64,000 bases of DNA from Phyllobacterium zundukense (lineage in GTDB: Bacteria; Pseudomonadota; Alphaproteobacteria; Rhizobiales; Rhizobiaceae). The notes beneath the pieces were generated by a model. The model was not told where the DNA came from and did no database searches. It saw nothing but the letters and a program-made list of their open reading frames with translations. Of the stretch, positions 53,463 through 63,450 are shown one piece after another. The translations under genes and the position numbers were made by a program. Positions within the stretch are counted from its first letter, which is position 1; every line of letters starts with the position of its first letter. The DNA is taken from NCBI RefSeq assembly GCF_025452195.1, contig NZ_CP104973.1:3455001-3519000 (forward strand), read 5' to 3'.

Positions 53463-55364
53463 ATGCTTATTCTCGACGATATATCCGTGCGTATGGCCGG
53501 CCGCCTGCTCATCGACCACGCCAGCCTGAATCTGCCATCTGGCACCAAGGCTGGACTGGTCGGGCGCAATGGCGCGGGCAAATCAACGCTGTTCAAGGTG
53601 ATTACCGGTGAACTTCACGCGGAAACCGGGGATTTCTTCCTGCCGAAGAACATCAAGATCGGTCAGGTGGCGCAGGAAGCACCGGGCACCGAGGATTCCT
53701 TGATCGAGATCGTGCTTGCCGCCGATACCGAGCGCACTGACTTGCTTGCAGAGGCCGAGACAGCCACCGACCCGCATCGTATCGCCGATATCCATATTCG
53801 GCTTGCCGATATCGATGCGCATTCCGCCGAGGCGCGCGCCGGTGCGATCCTGTCAGGACTTGGCTTCGACGCGGAAGCGCAGAAACGTCCGGCTTCATCA
53901 TTCTCGGGCGGGTGGCGCATGCGTGTCGCCCTCGCCGCTGTTCTTTTCGCCGAGCCGGACCTTTTGCTTCTCGACGAGCCGACCAACTATCTCGACCTTG
54001 AAGGCACTTTGTGGCTCGAGGATTATGTGCGCCGTTACCCGCACACTGTGATCCTGATCAGCCATGACCGCGATCTTCTGAACTCCGCGGTGAACTCGAT
54101 CATCCATCTCGACCAGACCAAGCTGACGCTTTGGCAGGGCAACTACGATCAATTCGAGAAGCTTCGCAGCGAAGCACTCGAATTGCAGCAGAAGCAGCGC
54201 GTGAAGCAGGAAGCACAACGGAGCCACATGGAGGCTTTCGTCGAGCGTTTCCGTGCCAAGGCATCCAAGGCCAAACAGGCGCAGTCCCGGCTGAAGGCAC
54301 TGCAGAAACTGAAGCCGATTTCGGCCCATATCGAAGACCACGTGATGCCGTTTCATTTTCCGGAACCGGAAAAAGTGGTGGCCTCGCCGATCATCGCGAT
54401 TGAAAGCGGTGAGGTCGGCTACACGCCGGGTAGACCCATTCTCAAGCATCTCAATTTGCGTATCGATGCGGATGACCGTATTGCCCTGCTCGGCTCGAAC
54501 GGCAATGGTAAATCGACACTGGCCAAGCTGATCGGCGGTCGCCTGCCCTTGCAAAAAGGCAAGATGACCGTGGCGCCGAACCTGAAAATCTCGTTCTTTG
54601 CCCAGCATCAGCTCGATGATCTGATCCCTGAGGACAACGCGATCGAGCATGTGCGCAAATTGATGCCGGATGCGCCGGAATCGAAGGTGCGTGCCCGCGT
54701 TTCACGCATGGGCCTGGCCACTGTGAAGATGAACACGGCGGCAAAAGACCTTTCCGGCGGTGAGAAAGCCCGGCTTTTGATGGGTCTTGCCACCTTCCAG
54801 GGTCCGAACCTGCTCATCCTCGACGAGCCGACGAACCATCTCGACATCGACAGCCGTGAAGCACTGATGCACGCGCTCAATGATTTCGACGGCGCTGTCA
54901 TCCTGATCGCTCATGACAGACATTTGATCGAAGCGACCATGGACCGGCTTTGGCTGGTGCGTGATGGCGGCGTTGCGCCCTATGATGGCGATCTCGATGC
55001 CTATCGCTCGCTGGTCTTGGCCGATGCGAAAGCCGAGCGGTCAGGTAACAAGATCGTGGTGGAAGAAGGCCAGAAACTGAGCAAGGCCGAGCAACGCAAA
55101 CTTGCCGCGCAGAAGCGTGAAGCCTTGAAGCCTTTGCAAAAGAAAATCCAGGAAGCGGAGGCACAGGTGCATCGCTTTCAGAAAAAGATCGACTCGCTGC
55201 AGATTCAGCTTGCTGATCCGGTCATCTATACGCGCGAACCCGCAAAGGCGACGCAGATCGGCAAGGAAATTGGCTACGCCAAGTCTTCGCTCGCCCGCGC
55301 GGAAGAAGAGTGGCTGACACTTTCCGGCGAATATGAAGAGGCGATGACCGAGCTGGCGCAGTAG
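53463..55364 (+). CDS. ABC-F family ATPase (YheS-like), 633 aa
   Basis: Soluble twin-ABC protein acting on ribosomes. The first domain has Walker A GRNGAGKST, signature FSGGWRMR and Walker B LLLLDEPTNYLD; the second has GSNGNGKST, LSGGEKAR and LLILDEPTNHLD. A P-site-tRNA-interaction-type linker (VERFRAKASKAKQAQSRLKA) lies between them, and a C-terminal coiled coil (residues about 530-633) ends the protein. Length and coiled coil favour YheS over EttA or Uup. The ATG at 53463 starts LILDDISVRM. Confidence 0.93.
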   Translation: MLILDDISVRMAGRLLIDHASLNLPSGTKAGLVGRNGAGKSTLFKVITGELHAETGDFFLPKNIKIGQVAQEAPGTEDSLIEIVLAADTERTDLLAEAETATDPHRIADIHIRLADIDAHSAEARAGAILSGLGFDAEAQKRPASSFSGGWRMRVALAAVLFAEPDLLLLDEPTNYLDLEGTLWLEDYVRRYPHTVILISHDRDLLNSAVNSIIHLDQTKLTLWQGNYDQFEKLRSEALELQQKQRVKQEAQRSHMEAFVERFRAKASKAKQAQSRLKALQKLKPISAHIEDHVMPFHFPEPEKVVASPIIAIESGEVGYTPGRPILKHLNLRIDADDRIALLGSNGNGKSTLAKLIGGRLPLQKGKMTVAPNLKISFFAQHQLDDLIPEDNAIEHVRKLMPDAPESKVRARVSRMGLATVKMNTAAKDLSGGEKARLLMGLATFQGPNLLILDEPTNHLDIDSREALMHALNDFDGAVILIAHDRHLIEATMDRLWLVRDGGVAPYDGDLDAYRSLVLADAKAERSGNKIVVEEGQKLSKAEQRKLAAQKREALKPLQKKIQEAEAQVHRFQKKIDSLQIQLADPVIYTREPAKATQIGKEIGYAKSSLARAEEEWLTLSGEYEEAMTELAQ

Positions 55365-55372
55365 CGCCAGTT

Positions 55373-56038
55373 TCAAGCACCGGCATTTGGAATAACAGCG
55401 GTTGTATAGAGGCAATGTAACTGCCAGCCGAGCGGTTCATAGAGTGCACGGCCATCGGGCGTTGCCACGAGTGCCGCGCGTTGCATGCCTTTTTCTCGAG
55501 AAAGCATTTCGAGCCGCTTCATGACAGACCGACCGAGCCCCTTGCGGCGATGGTTCTCATGGGTACTTATCCGGTCATAGACGGCCAAATCCCCAGGAAA
55601 TCCGATCCGTCCCGTGGCTGCGATCTCCCCGTCCCTGTCAAGGATATTCACGATGGTTACGCCATCATACACCTGATGGTCACATACATAGCCATCCGGC
55701 AAAGAGGTGGTTTCGCCTTGCATGCGCCCGGACAGCAACATCATGAATGCGGGAGATTGGATATGCCAACGTGCCGGCAGATTCGGCTGGACAAACTCCG
55801 GCGGCGCACAGACCTTCAGAAAGATCGCGGGCTCGGAAATGGCCTCGGCATGCTGACGGACACAATCGGAATATCCTGAGAAAACATAACGCCTCAACTG
55901 ATCCGGAAGACCGACTTCGACACGATAGCCCCCGTTCTCGAAAACGGGTGGCGCTACCTGACGGGTTAGCGCCCACCCTTCCACCCAGATTCTGACTATT
56001 GCAGGATCCGCTTTCAAATTTTTCTCATTTGCTGACAT
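55373..56038 (-). CDS. GNAT family N-acetyltransferase, 221 aa
   Basis: A C-terminal GNAT domain is visible: VNILDRDGEIAATGRIGF, ISTHENHRRKGLGRSVMKRL (motif A, RRKGLG) and ATPDGRALYEPLGWQLHCL. The N-terminal 110 residues are a separate region without match (VRIWVEGWALTRQVAPPVFE). The ATG at 56038 is used; a longer frame runs into the MFS gene. It lies just downstream of that gene and may be co-transcribed. Confidence 0.82.
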   Translation of the reverse strand: MSANEKNLKADPAIVRIWVEGWALTRQVAPPVFENGGYRVEVGLPDQLRRYVFSGYSDCVRQHAEAISEPAIFLKVCAPPEFVQPNLPARWHIQSPAFMMLLSGRMQGETTSLPDGYVCDHQVYDGVTIVNILDRDGEIAATGRIGFPGDLAVYDRISTHENHRRKGLGRSVMKRLEMLSREKGMQRAALVATPDGRALYEPLGWQLHCLYTTAVIPNAGA

Positions 56039-56045
56039 GCAGATT

Positions 56046-57485
56046 CTATAGCTGCTTCCGCAACTCAATCGCCAGCAGATTTTTCTTGCGCGTTGGCAAG
56101 GCGAACCCGGCCACGAACGCACCAACGCCGATGACGGTCGAAACGGCAAAGACGATTATCGTGGCGTCGCGCAGGGCCGCCGGTGTCGCGGCTTCAGGAT
56201 AGCCCACGGCATTGGCAACGAGACCAGCGAGAGCGGCGCCGATCGCATAACCAACGGATTGCAGGGTCGGCAACAGGGCCGAGGCACGGTCCCGTTCGCC
56301 GCTTCGCGCTGATTCCATGACCGACTGGCTGAGAAAACCCCAGCTGACGCCGAAGCCAGTGCCAATGGCGATCTGACCCAGCATTACGACCAGCGGCATA
56401 TCGACGAAGAAGCCGAAGACGATTGTAGCGAGGCCCGCGACGAGCAGTGTCGGTCCGAGCCGTATCAACCATGCACGGCGACGCTGGTCCTGTATGTTGG
56501 CAACGAGGATGGCAACGGTACTCCATGCAATGGCGAACGTAGCATTGAAGGCACCTGCCTTTGTCGGGCCGTAACCCCAGAGGTTCTGCAGGGTCATGAC
56601 CAGGTAAACGGACGTGGAGGCTTGTGCAACCGGCATGAGCAGGACAATCCATAGGCCAATGCCGACAGTGGAATTCAGAGCGAAGGCATCGGATGGAAAG
56701 AGGGGTGTGCGGCTGCGCCGGTCGATGACGACTACCGAAGCGAGGACCACTGCGGCGCCCAGGACAAACAGCACTTCCGTCGCAACCGTCTGCATGATGC
56801 TGGCAAAGGCGACCAGCATGATACCGAAACCGATGGCCGCCAACCGAAGGAACGGTACGGCCAGGCGTGCGATCTCACCGGAAAACCTGGGCACAATATA
56901 AAAAACCAGTGCGATGAATATCAAGGCCAAAGGCACATTGACAAGGAACGCGGCGCGCCATGACAGATGTTCCGTGAGCAATCCGGATACAAGTGGTCCG
57001 CCGAAGGCGGCAACGGCCCAAACGACGGCCTCGGCACCGAAAACCTTAGCGACGAGCCGCGAGGGGAAAAGTTCGGGAATGAGTGCGTAGCAAATCGCGG
57101 CGATGATGCCCTCCCCAAGTCCTTGAAACGCACGCCCGATCAGTACCTCAGTCATCGACGAAGCGAAGGCTGCGATAAGCGTGCCCGCGAGAAACACCAG
57201 CGCGGCCCCCACCAGCGCCATCCTTGCGCCTACTCTGGCCTTCAGCAATGCGCCACTGGCGCCGCCGACGATGGAGAGGACGAGATAGAGGGTGAAAGCC
57301 CAGGAAATCAGCTCGAGTCCGCCGATTTCACGCACTGCCGTCGGAAGAGATGTAGAAACCAGGAAACCATTGAAGGCGAACAGCGCGACACCGAGGCACA
57401 GCGTCAGGGTCGCCGCCGAATATGAAGGGCTCAGGAGCTCCGACCAGCTGGTACTGCGGGCTTCGTCTTCTGTCGTCTCGTGCAT
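56046..57485 (-). CDS. MFS transporter (drug-exporter type), 479 aa
   Basis: Multi-helix major-facilitator protein. Opening LTLCLGVALFAFNGFLVSTS, motif A-like GALLKARVGARMALVGAALV and AFQGLGEGIIAAICYALIPE. Probably 14 helices by length. It is divergent from the SufR-like regulator at 57573 with 87 bp between starts, so it is a probable target of that regulator. Substrate unknown. Confidence 0.9.
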   Translation of the reverse strand: MHETTEDEARSTSWSELLSPSYSAATLTLCLGVALFAFNGFLVSTSLPTAVREIGGLELISWAFTLYLVLSIVGGASGALLKARVGARMALVGAALVFLAGTLIAAFASSMTEVLIGRAFQGLGEGIIAAICYALIPELFPSRLVAKVFGAEAVVWAVAAFGGPLVSGLLTEHLSWRAAFLVNVPLALIFIALVFYIVPRFSGEIARLAVPFLRLAAIGFGIMLVAFASIMQTVATEVLFVLGAAVVLASVVVIDRRSRTPLFPSDAFALNSTVGIGLWIVLLMPVAQASTSVYLVMTLQNLWGYGPTKAGAFNATFAIAWSTVAILVANIQDQRRRAWLIRLGPTLLVAGLATIVFGFFVDMPLVVMLGQIAIGTGFGVSWGFLSQSVMESARSGERDRASALLPTLQSVGYAIGAALAGLVANAVGYPEAATPAALRDATIIVFAVSTVIGVGAFVAGFALPTRKKNLLAIELRKQL

Positions 57486-57572
57486 GGCATTTCCTCAATT
57501 TAACAAGTCTAGCATTTTTATATTCCCTCAGATAAAACAAGCAATAGCTTTTTAAATTTTTCTTGCTATCTT
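57486..57572. promoter_or_regulatory. Divergent promoter/operator region for MFS and regulator
   Basis: 87 bp, AT-rich, between the two divergent start codons. The segments AAGCAATAGC and CTTGCTATC lie near the regulator start. A regulator operator is expected here by position; the exact site was not determined. Confidence 0.5.
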
Positions 57573-58238
57573 ATGTCCATGCAGGATCGCACGACAAATC
57601 GCATGCTTTATTCGCTGAAAGTGGCCGGAGCGCAAACGGCGTCAGCGCTTGGTGACAGGCTCGGCGTTACCGCAGTAGCAGTCCGCCAGATGTTGGGACG
57701 GCTGCATGAAGATGGTCTTGTGGCTTTCGAAGATAGCCGGGAGAGCGTTGGCAGGCCCAAGCGCTTCTGGCATCTGACCGACGCCGGAAACGCCCGATTT
57801 CCCGACAACCACGCCGGATTGACGGCTGAACTTCTGGCGTCGGTATCAGCCGTCTTTGGTGATGCCGGGCTGGACCAGCTGATCTCCCATCGTGAGAAAA
57901 TAACACTGAACCAGTACCGCACGGCGTTGGAACCGATTATTTCGCTAAAAGAGAAAGTCCAACACCTCGCAGAAATTCGTTCGGCAGAGGGCTATATGGC
58001 CGAAGTCAGCCGGGACTCAGGCGGCGAACTTATACTGATCGAGAATCACTGCCCTATCTGCGTTGCAGCCAAAGCCTGCCAGAAATTATGCCGGTCAGAG
58101 CTCGAGGTATTTCAGGCGGCGCTTGGGCCGAATGTCGAGGTCAAACGCTTTGAGCATATATTGAAAGGTGCGCGGCGCTGTGCCTACCGCATTGTCGAAA
58201 AGCACAATGAGGACCATCAGTTGGCGATGAAGCTGTAA
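57573..58238 (+). CDS. SufR-like helix-turn-helix regulator with Cys-rich C-terminus, 221 aa
   Basis: DeoR/ArsR-type winged HTH regulator (TASALGDRLGVTAVAVRQML, then GRLHEDGLVAFE and GRPKRFWHLT). The C-terminal half holds cysteines 160, 163, 169, 173 and 203 in ENHCPICVAAKACQKLCRSE and GARRCAYRI, the layout of the SufR family whose cyanobacterial member binds a [4Fe-4S] cluster. Iron-sulfur or redox sensing is therefore plausible. No suf genes are adjacent; the divergent MFS gene is the likely target. Its stop overlaps the converging GNAT gene by 22 bp. Confidence 0.82.
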   Translation: MSMQDRTTNRMLYSLKVAGAQTASALGDRLGVTAVAVRQMLGRLHEDGLVAFEDSRESVGRPKRFWHLTDAGNARFPDNHAGLTAELLASVSAVFGDAGLDQLISHREKITLNQYRTALEPIISLKEKVQHLAEIRSAEGYMAEVSRDSGGELILIENHCPICVAAKACQKLCRSELEVFQAALGPNVEVKRFEHILKGARRCAYRIVEKHNEDHQLAMKL

Positions 58239-58768
58239 AGCATGGGGCTCATATAATTGTTGCCGACACGCCAGTAATCGCGCAACGGCCCGCCCTCGCA
58301 GCGAAAACCAAGTCGTGTCACCAGCCTGATAGACGGCGCATTGTCAGGATGAATCACTGCTGCGATGCGGTGGGTGTTCAGCTTGCCGAGGCAATGGGAC
58401 ATCACCGCTCGGACCGCTTCGCTCATAAGACCCCGGCCATGCCATTCCGACCGAAGAATGTAGCCGATCTCCAACCGGCGATTGAGCGGCTCACGGTGAT
58501 GATAGTTGACCATGCCGATACAATTATCGCTGTCCTTTTCGGCAACTGCCCAAGCGATGGATTGATCAGGCAACGTGGTCTTGGCGAGCATCCGCACCCA
58601 GCTCCGCGTTTCCTGAATATTCTTGCAGGCAGAAAAATCCCAGTAGCGCACGAGATTTGCATCTCCAATACAGGCGTGGAGCCCGGCGTCATCCTTCGGC
58701 TCGAATTGGCGCAGCCGAAGTCTTTCGGTAAGGATCTTCGGAAAGGTCCCTGCCTGATCCGCCATCAT
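58217..58768 (-). CDS. GNAT N-acetyltransferase (RimJ/RimL-like), 183 aa
   Basis: Acetyltransferase_3-type protein: LTERLRLRQFEPKDDAGLHA, NRRLEIGYILRSEWHGRGLM (motif A, WHGRGLMSEA) and IHPDNAPSIRLVTRLGFRCE. The ATG at 58768 overlaps the stop of the upstream membrane protein (ATGA). It is the last gene of the pepA operon. Substrate unknown. Confidence 0.85.
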   Translation of the reverse strand: MMADQAGTFPKILTERLRLRQFEPKDDAGLHACIGDANLVRYWDFSACKNIQETRSWVRMLAKTTLPDQSIAWAVAEKDSDNCIGMVNYHHREPLNRRLEIGYILRSEWHGRGLMSEAVRAVMSHCLGKLNTHRIAAVIHPDNAPSIRLVTRLGFRCEGGPLRDYWRVGNNYMSPMLYSFIAN

Positions 58769-59358
58769 CTGCCCCATTTGGGCGAAGGTGGCACCTTGCT
58801 TGCTGCTGCCTTGCGACTGCGTCTCAGGCGAACGAGCCCAAAAAGACTGATCACAATCAGCGCAATGCCAACTGGCATGGCTCGCCAGTCGACAGCGGTC
58901 GCGCCCTTGCGCAAGACAAGATCAACCTCCGCCACCTCGAGACCGTCGAAATCGCCAGGTCCGATGGTGAAGACATAGTCGCCACCTTCCACCGGATCGA
59001 TATCACCGATGGTGTCGCGGTAGACCTGCGGACCCTGCGGTGAGCCCCTGTTGGCCGCCTTGCTGTTCTCGTAATTCAACGTCGTGACAAGAACGTCCTT
59101 GCCTTGCCGCGTCACGACGGCTGTCAGCGCCGAGCGCCCTACGGAAGGGATAAAATTCCGCAAAGGCTGCATATCGACGAAGGCGCGCACCGGAGCGTCG
59201 TCAGCAGTCAAGGTGACGGTGACGGGCTTGTAGGGGCCGGGACGATCATAGACGCGCCACGAGCCGATTTCTTCTCCCGAGAAATTGCCGACCACCCAAG
59301 GATATCCAATCCCGAGCCCAATTCCAGCGATCAAGAGGAGTAGCAAAAGCGGACGCAT
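58765..59358 (-). CDS. Membrane-anchored hypothetical protein, 197 aa
   Basis: N-terminal hydrophobic signal (PLLLLLLIAGIGLGIGYPWV), a periplasmic beta-rich part (GSWRVYDRPGPYKPVTVTLT, GDYVFTIGPGDFDGLEVAEV) and a C-terminal membrane anchor (PVGIALIVISLFGLVRLRRS). It is a bitopic protein with most of its mass outside. No family recognised. It lies in the pepA-gst-holC run. Confidence 0.7.
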   Translation of the reverse strand: MRPLLLLLLIAGIGLGIGYPWVVGNFSGEEIGSWRVYDRPGPYKPVTVTLTADDAPVRAFVDMQPLRNFIPSVGRSALTAVVTRQGKDVLVTTLNYENSKAANRGSPQGPQVYRDTIGDIDPVEGGDYVFTIGPGDFDGLEVAEVDLVLRKGATAVDWRAMPVGIALIVISLFGLVRLRRSRKAAASKVPPSPKWGR

Positions 59359-59368
59359 CAACAGTTTC

Positions 59369-59818
59369 TCAAGCTTTCTTTTCCCAACGCCCTTCGGCGT
59401 TCTGCTGCCAGTAGGTCAATTTGTGCCCCTGTTCTTTCAACAGTTTCCATTGCGCCCTCGCCTGTTCCAGCTGTTGCTGGTCGTGGCCATCAAACATGAG
59501 AACCAGCCGCTCATAGGCTTCGACGTTCTGCGGTTCCGCGCCATCGACGAGAAAGCGTACCGTCGCGCTGTTGGGGTTGCCGTGGCCCGTCGTCAGAATG
59601 ATGGGCTGCTCTTCCGGATGAGGCTCCTGGTCAGTCGCATGCGCAAGAAACGAAGCATCGGACCAGGTCCATAGATGATTGTCGAGACTGTCTCGCCGCT
59701 CTTCGGAACCTGTCTGGATGACGACTTTCCATTTGCGATCAAGCGAACGCTCGACCAGACCCGGCAGTGCGTTCTCCAGCGTCGATTCAGTCAGATGGTA
59801 GAAGAGGATTTCGGTCAT
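59369..59818 (-). CDS. holC: DNA polymerase III subunit chi, 149 aa
   Basis: Clamp-loader accessory subunit that binds single-strand-binding protein. Opening MTEILFYHLTESTLENALPG, LVERSLDRKWKVVIQTGSEE and the conserved DNHLWTWSDASFLAHATD. The ATG at 59818 is the standard start. It sits in the pepA-holC arrangement common in proteobacteria, here with a GST gene between. Confidence 0.93.
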   Translation of the reverse strand: MTEILFYHLTESTLENALPGLVERSLDRKWKVVIQTGSEERRDSLDNHLWTWSDASFLAHATDQEPHPEEQPIILTTGHGNPNSATVRFLVDGAEPQNVEAYERLVLMFDGHDQQQLEQARAQWKLLKEQGHKLTYWQQNAEGRWEKKA

Positions 59819-59831
59819 ATTACCCAAGAAT

Positions 59832-60458
59832 TCAGAATTTCGTGTGTTTCGATCTGGTCTTCACCATGATTGGCTCAGTTTTGATATGGTTCCACCATCC
59901 CCGCAAGCGTGGCCGTTCGTCAATCAGTCGAGAGCCGGGTGCCACACTATCCGCTGCCGCCAGTACGCTGGCGAGATAGCATGTCGCCAAAGTCCGATCA
60001 TTCAACCCGGCCTCGGGCGAAGAATTCACAAAGCCTTCAAGCACCCCAAGGACGTGCCGAGATTTCTCGATGTCCTCGTCAGCCGGATCAAGCCCCTCGC
60101 GCCAATAAACCGGAACGTACAGACCCCAAACCAGCGGGCGATAGGCATAGTTATCGACGATCCGCATAATCTGACGCATCCGTGCACTATCCTCGGCTCT
60201 GGACGGCACAAGCCTGGGATGTTCGATGACTGCATCGATGTAATGGACAATGACGTCCGTCTCATAAAGACGCACGCCGTCCATCTCCAACGCCGGGATA
60301 CGCTTGAAAGGATGCCGGAGATCGTAGTCTTCCGGCAGGATTCCACCTTCAAATGGGTCAGCCTCGATCAATGCAAACTCGACCTTCTTTGCCAGGAGGA
60401 CGAGCCGCACTATGCGCGTGTAGACGCTTTCTTCGGTTCCGTAGAGTTTGACCTCCAC
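59832..60458 (-). CDS. Glutathione S-transferase family protein, 208 aa
   Basis: GST fold: VKLYGTEESVYTRIVRLVLL, HPFKRIPALEMDGVRLYETD, then a helical domain with NYAYRPLVWGLYVPVYW. A GTG start six bases after the pepA stop, so it is probably coupled to pepA. Inserted between pepA and holC, which is unusual compared with the adjacent arrangement seen elsewhere. Confidence 0.87.
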   Translation of the reverse strand: MEVKLYGTEESVYTRIVRLVLLAKKVEFALIEADPFEGGILPEDYDLRHPFKRIPALEMDGVRLYETDVIVHYIDAVIEHPRLVPSRAEDSARMRQIMRIVDNYAYRPLVWGLYVPVYWREGLDPADEDIEKSRHVLGVLEGFVNSSPEAGLNDRTLATCYLASVLAAADSVAPGSRLIDERPRLRGWWNHIKTEPIMVKTRSKHTKF

Positions 60459-60463
60459 CCGAC

Positions 60464-61960
60464 CTACCCTTCGAAATTGTCGCGAACCAGCCTGTCGAGA
60501 AGGCGAACGCCGTAGCCCGAGGCCCAGGACTGGCTATATTCATTGGTCGGCGCGCCTATTGCCGTTCCGGCAATGTCGAGGTGGGCCCAAGGCGTATCGC
60601 CCACGAAGCGCTTCAGGAACTGTGCGGCGATGATTGCGCCACCGTGACGCCCGCCAATGTTCTTCATGTCGGCATTCTTGGTGTCGATAAGTTTGTCGTA
60701 TTCGGCGCCGAGTGGCATCCGCCAGAGCCTTTCGCCGGTTGCCTGGCCGGCATCGAAGAGCTGTGCGGCGAGCGCGTCGTCATTGGAAAACAGCCCTGCC
60801 TGATAAACGCCGAGAGCCACCATGATTGCACCTGTCAGAGTCGCGAGATTGACCATGAATTTGGGCTGGAAGCGATCATTGCAATAGTAGAGCGCATCGG
60901 CGAGGACGAGCCGTCCTTCCGCATCGGTGTTGAGCACTTCGATCGTCTGGCCCGACATGGACGTGACGATATCGCCGGGGCGCTGCGCATCACCATTGAT
61001 CATGTTTTCAACGATGCCGATGACACCAACGACATTGACCTTGGCCTTGCGTGAGGCAATTGCATGCATAAGGCCGGTGACTGCGGCCGCACCGCCCATG
61101 TCGCCCTTCATTTCCTCCATGCCGCCAGCGGGTTTGATGGAGAGACCGCCAGAGTCAAAGGTCACGCCCTTGCCGACAAAGGCGATCGGCTTGTCTTTGC
61201 CTTTGCCGCCATGCCATTCCATGATCGCGATGCGCGCGGGGCGCGTGGACCCCTGTGCGACGCCGAGGAGCGAGCCCATGCCGAGCTTCTTCATGTCCTT
61301 CTCTGTCAAAATCTCGACCTTGACGTCGAGCTTCTTCAGCTCTTCGATGCGTTCGGCGAATTCGACTGGACCGAGAATATTCGCAGGTTCGTTGACAAGA
61401 TTGCGGGCAAGAATAACGCCATCCGCCACCGCTTCGGCGCTTGCAAATGCCTTTTTCGCGGCGTGAGGATCCGCTACCTGGATAGTAATGCTGGCGACGA
61501 ATTTATCTTCCTTCTCGCTCTCGTCTTTGCCTTTTTTTGTCTTGTACTTGTCGAATGTGTAGGAGCGAAGCAGCATGCCGAGTGCAAAATCCGCAGCGTT
61601 TTCGGCTGAAATCTCCGTGCCGGGCAAAGCGAGGATCACCGACACATTTTTTGATTTTCCGATTTTTGAGAATGCCGCGCCACCGATTTTCAACCAATCA
61701 TCGCCCTTGAGCTTGGCCGGATCGGCGCCACCCACCAGTACCAACCGTTCCAGTTCAGTGCCATTTGGAGCGAGGGTCGAGAGGCTCGTTGCAAGTTTTC
61801 CCTTGAAATCCGAGACACCGATGATACGCGACAGCAATGCTTGTCCGACGACAGATTCGGCTTCTGCAGCTGCTTTGCCTTCAGCGGGAACAAGCAAGAT
61901 TGCGGTGCCGCTTTCGACAGCTGCATATTTTGCGAAACTGATGGATGGGCGTTTGGACAT
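60464..61960 (-). CDS. pepA: Leucyl aminopeptidase, 498 aa
   Basis: M17 dimetal aminopeptidase removing N-terminal residues. The metal/active-site segments are [20 protein letters not shown] and the signature [17 protein letters not shown] further landmark is [20 protein letters not shown]. The N-terminal domain is the usual macro-like fold. Length matches the family. It heads the minus-strand operon pepA-gst-holC. Confidence 0.96.
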   Translation of the reverse strand: MSKRPSISFAKYAAVESGTAILLVPAEGKAAAEAESVVGQALLSRIIGVSDFKGKLATSLSTLAPNGTELERLVLVGGADPAKLKGDDWLKIGGAAFSKIGKSKNVSVILALPGTEISAENAADFALGMLLRSYTFDKYKTKKGKDESEKEDKFVASITIQVADPHAAKKAFASAEAVADGVILARNLVNEPANILGPVEFAERIEELKKLDVKVEILTEKDMKKLGMGSLLGVAQGSTRPARIAIMEWHGGKGKDKPIAFVGKGVTFDSGGLSIKPAGGMEEMKGDMGGAAAVTGLMHAIASRKAKVNVVGVIGIVENMINGDAQRPGDIVTSMSGQTIEVLNTDAEGRLVLADALYYCNDRFQPKFMVNLATLTGAIMVALGVYQAGLFSNDDALAAQLFDAGQATGERLWRMPLGAEYDKLIDTKNADMKNIGGRHGGAIIAAQFLKRFVGDTPWAHLDIAGTAIGAPTNEYSQSWASGYGVRLLDRLVRDNFEG

Positions 61961-62246
61961 GATATCTCCGGTTTGAACAAAAATGTGACTTTCATGATCA
62001 TCGATCTTGATGAATGAAGGGGGTGATCGTGAAGGGATTGACTAAGACCTTGTTAACTAGCTTTCTTCGCCTATTTTTAGCCAAGCCTGACTAGATTGAA
62101 CATATGTCGGGTTTATTGAACATGTAACGGGTTCGTCCCATAAAGCTCAAAATAATGCCTTGGCTCCCATGGCATGGATTGAACGGTCGGGCTTTAATGA
62201 ACGGCTGGTCCAACAAGGTGGCGGAACTCTTTTTGCGAAACATGAC

Positions 62247-63450
62247 ATGCGCCTGATTGAGATATACATCTTGCGACGGATCGTCGTCATGTTTTTTGCC
62301 GTTCTGCTTTCAGCGGTCGGAATCACATGGATCGTCCAGGTGCTCGGTCGCATCAATTTTCTGACGACCAGCGGACAAAGCTTCTACTATATCCTGAAAT
62401 TCAGTTCCAACTTGCTTCCATCCGCATTTCCCGTGGTGATGCCGTTTGCTCTGGTGATTGCCGTGACGCAAACACTTTCGACGATGAACCAGGATTCGGA
62501 ACTGGTGGTCATCAATGCGGCTGGCGCGCCACGCTCCGCCGTGATCTCGCCCTGTCATGCTTTTTGCGATCGTCATTGCGGCTGCATCCTTCCTCATTTC
62601 CAACTTCGTCGTGCCGTATTCGCAGATGAACATGCGTCAGATGGTGGCCGAGGCGCGTGGCGATGTGATCAATCTCGTGGTTCAACAAGGTTCGTTCCGG
62701 GAAATCGATACGGATCTTTACCTCCAGATCGAGAACCGTGATTCCAACGGTACGATACAGGGCCTGTTCGTTTCTGATTCGCGCGACAAGACGACGGATC
62801 TCATTTATTATGCCAAGGAAGGCCTTGTCGTCCAAACCGCCGATCAGGGCCTGCTGATCATGAAGGATGGCGAGGTTCATCGACGCGATGTGCAGACTGG
62901 CAATGTGTCCATCATCAAGTTCAATACCTATGCTCTTGATCTCGCGGCATTTCTTTCGTCGGACGACAAGGAAGCCACGATTTTTCCGAAGGACCGGCCT
63001 CTCGATTACCTCATGAATCCGGATCCCAACGACAAACAATATCAACAGCGTCCGCTTCGCTACACTTCCGAGCTTTACAAGCGCTTGACGGACTGGATGT
63101 ATCCAATCGTGTTTGCGCTGATCTCTCTCGCAGCAGCCGCCGACTCACGGTCTCACCGCGAAGCGCGCATATCCGCTTCATTTACGGCCATAACGATCAG
63201 TCTCATTGTGTTCTGGCTGGGATATTCGACCGGGCAGAGCACGGACAAGAATGCGTCGCTGCTGCCAATGCTGTTCGCAATTCCAATTCTCGCGGCGCTT
63301 TCCGCGATCTATGCGCTCGCAACCAATCGCCAGATCGGTATCCCGACAACGTGGAGCAACTGGTTCAAGAGTATCTTTGAAACCAGACAGGCAGCGTTCG
63401 CCAGCGCCGGAGCAAGATTGTTCGGTCGCAAGCGCGGAGGACACCGGTAA
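62247..63450 (+). CDS. lptF: LPS export ABC transporter permease LptF, frame interrupted by one extra base
   Basis: Inner-membrane component of the Lpt machine that extracts lipopolysaccharide. The first part runs MRLIEIYILRRIVVMFFAVL to NAAGAPRSAVISP, the second resumes MLFAIVIAAASFLISNFVVP in another frame through a periplasmic beta-jellyroll region and the last membrane segments (ISASFTAITISLIVFWLGYS). Deleting one C from the CCC at 62550-62552 gives an unbroken ISPVMLFAIVIAA and a 400-residue protein. Because lptF is essential in most LPS-producing bacteria, a sequence error is the simplest reading. The stop overlaps the lptG start (TAATG). Confidence 0.88.
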
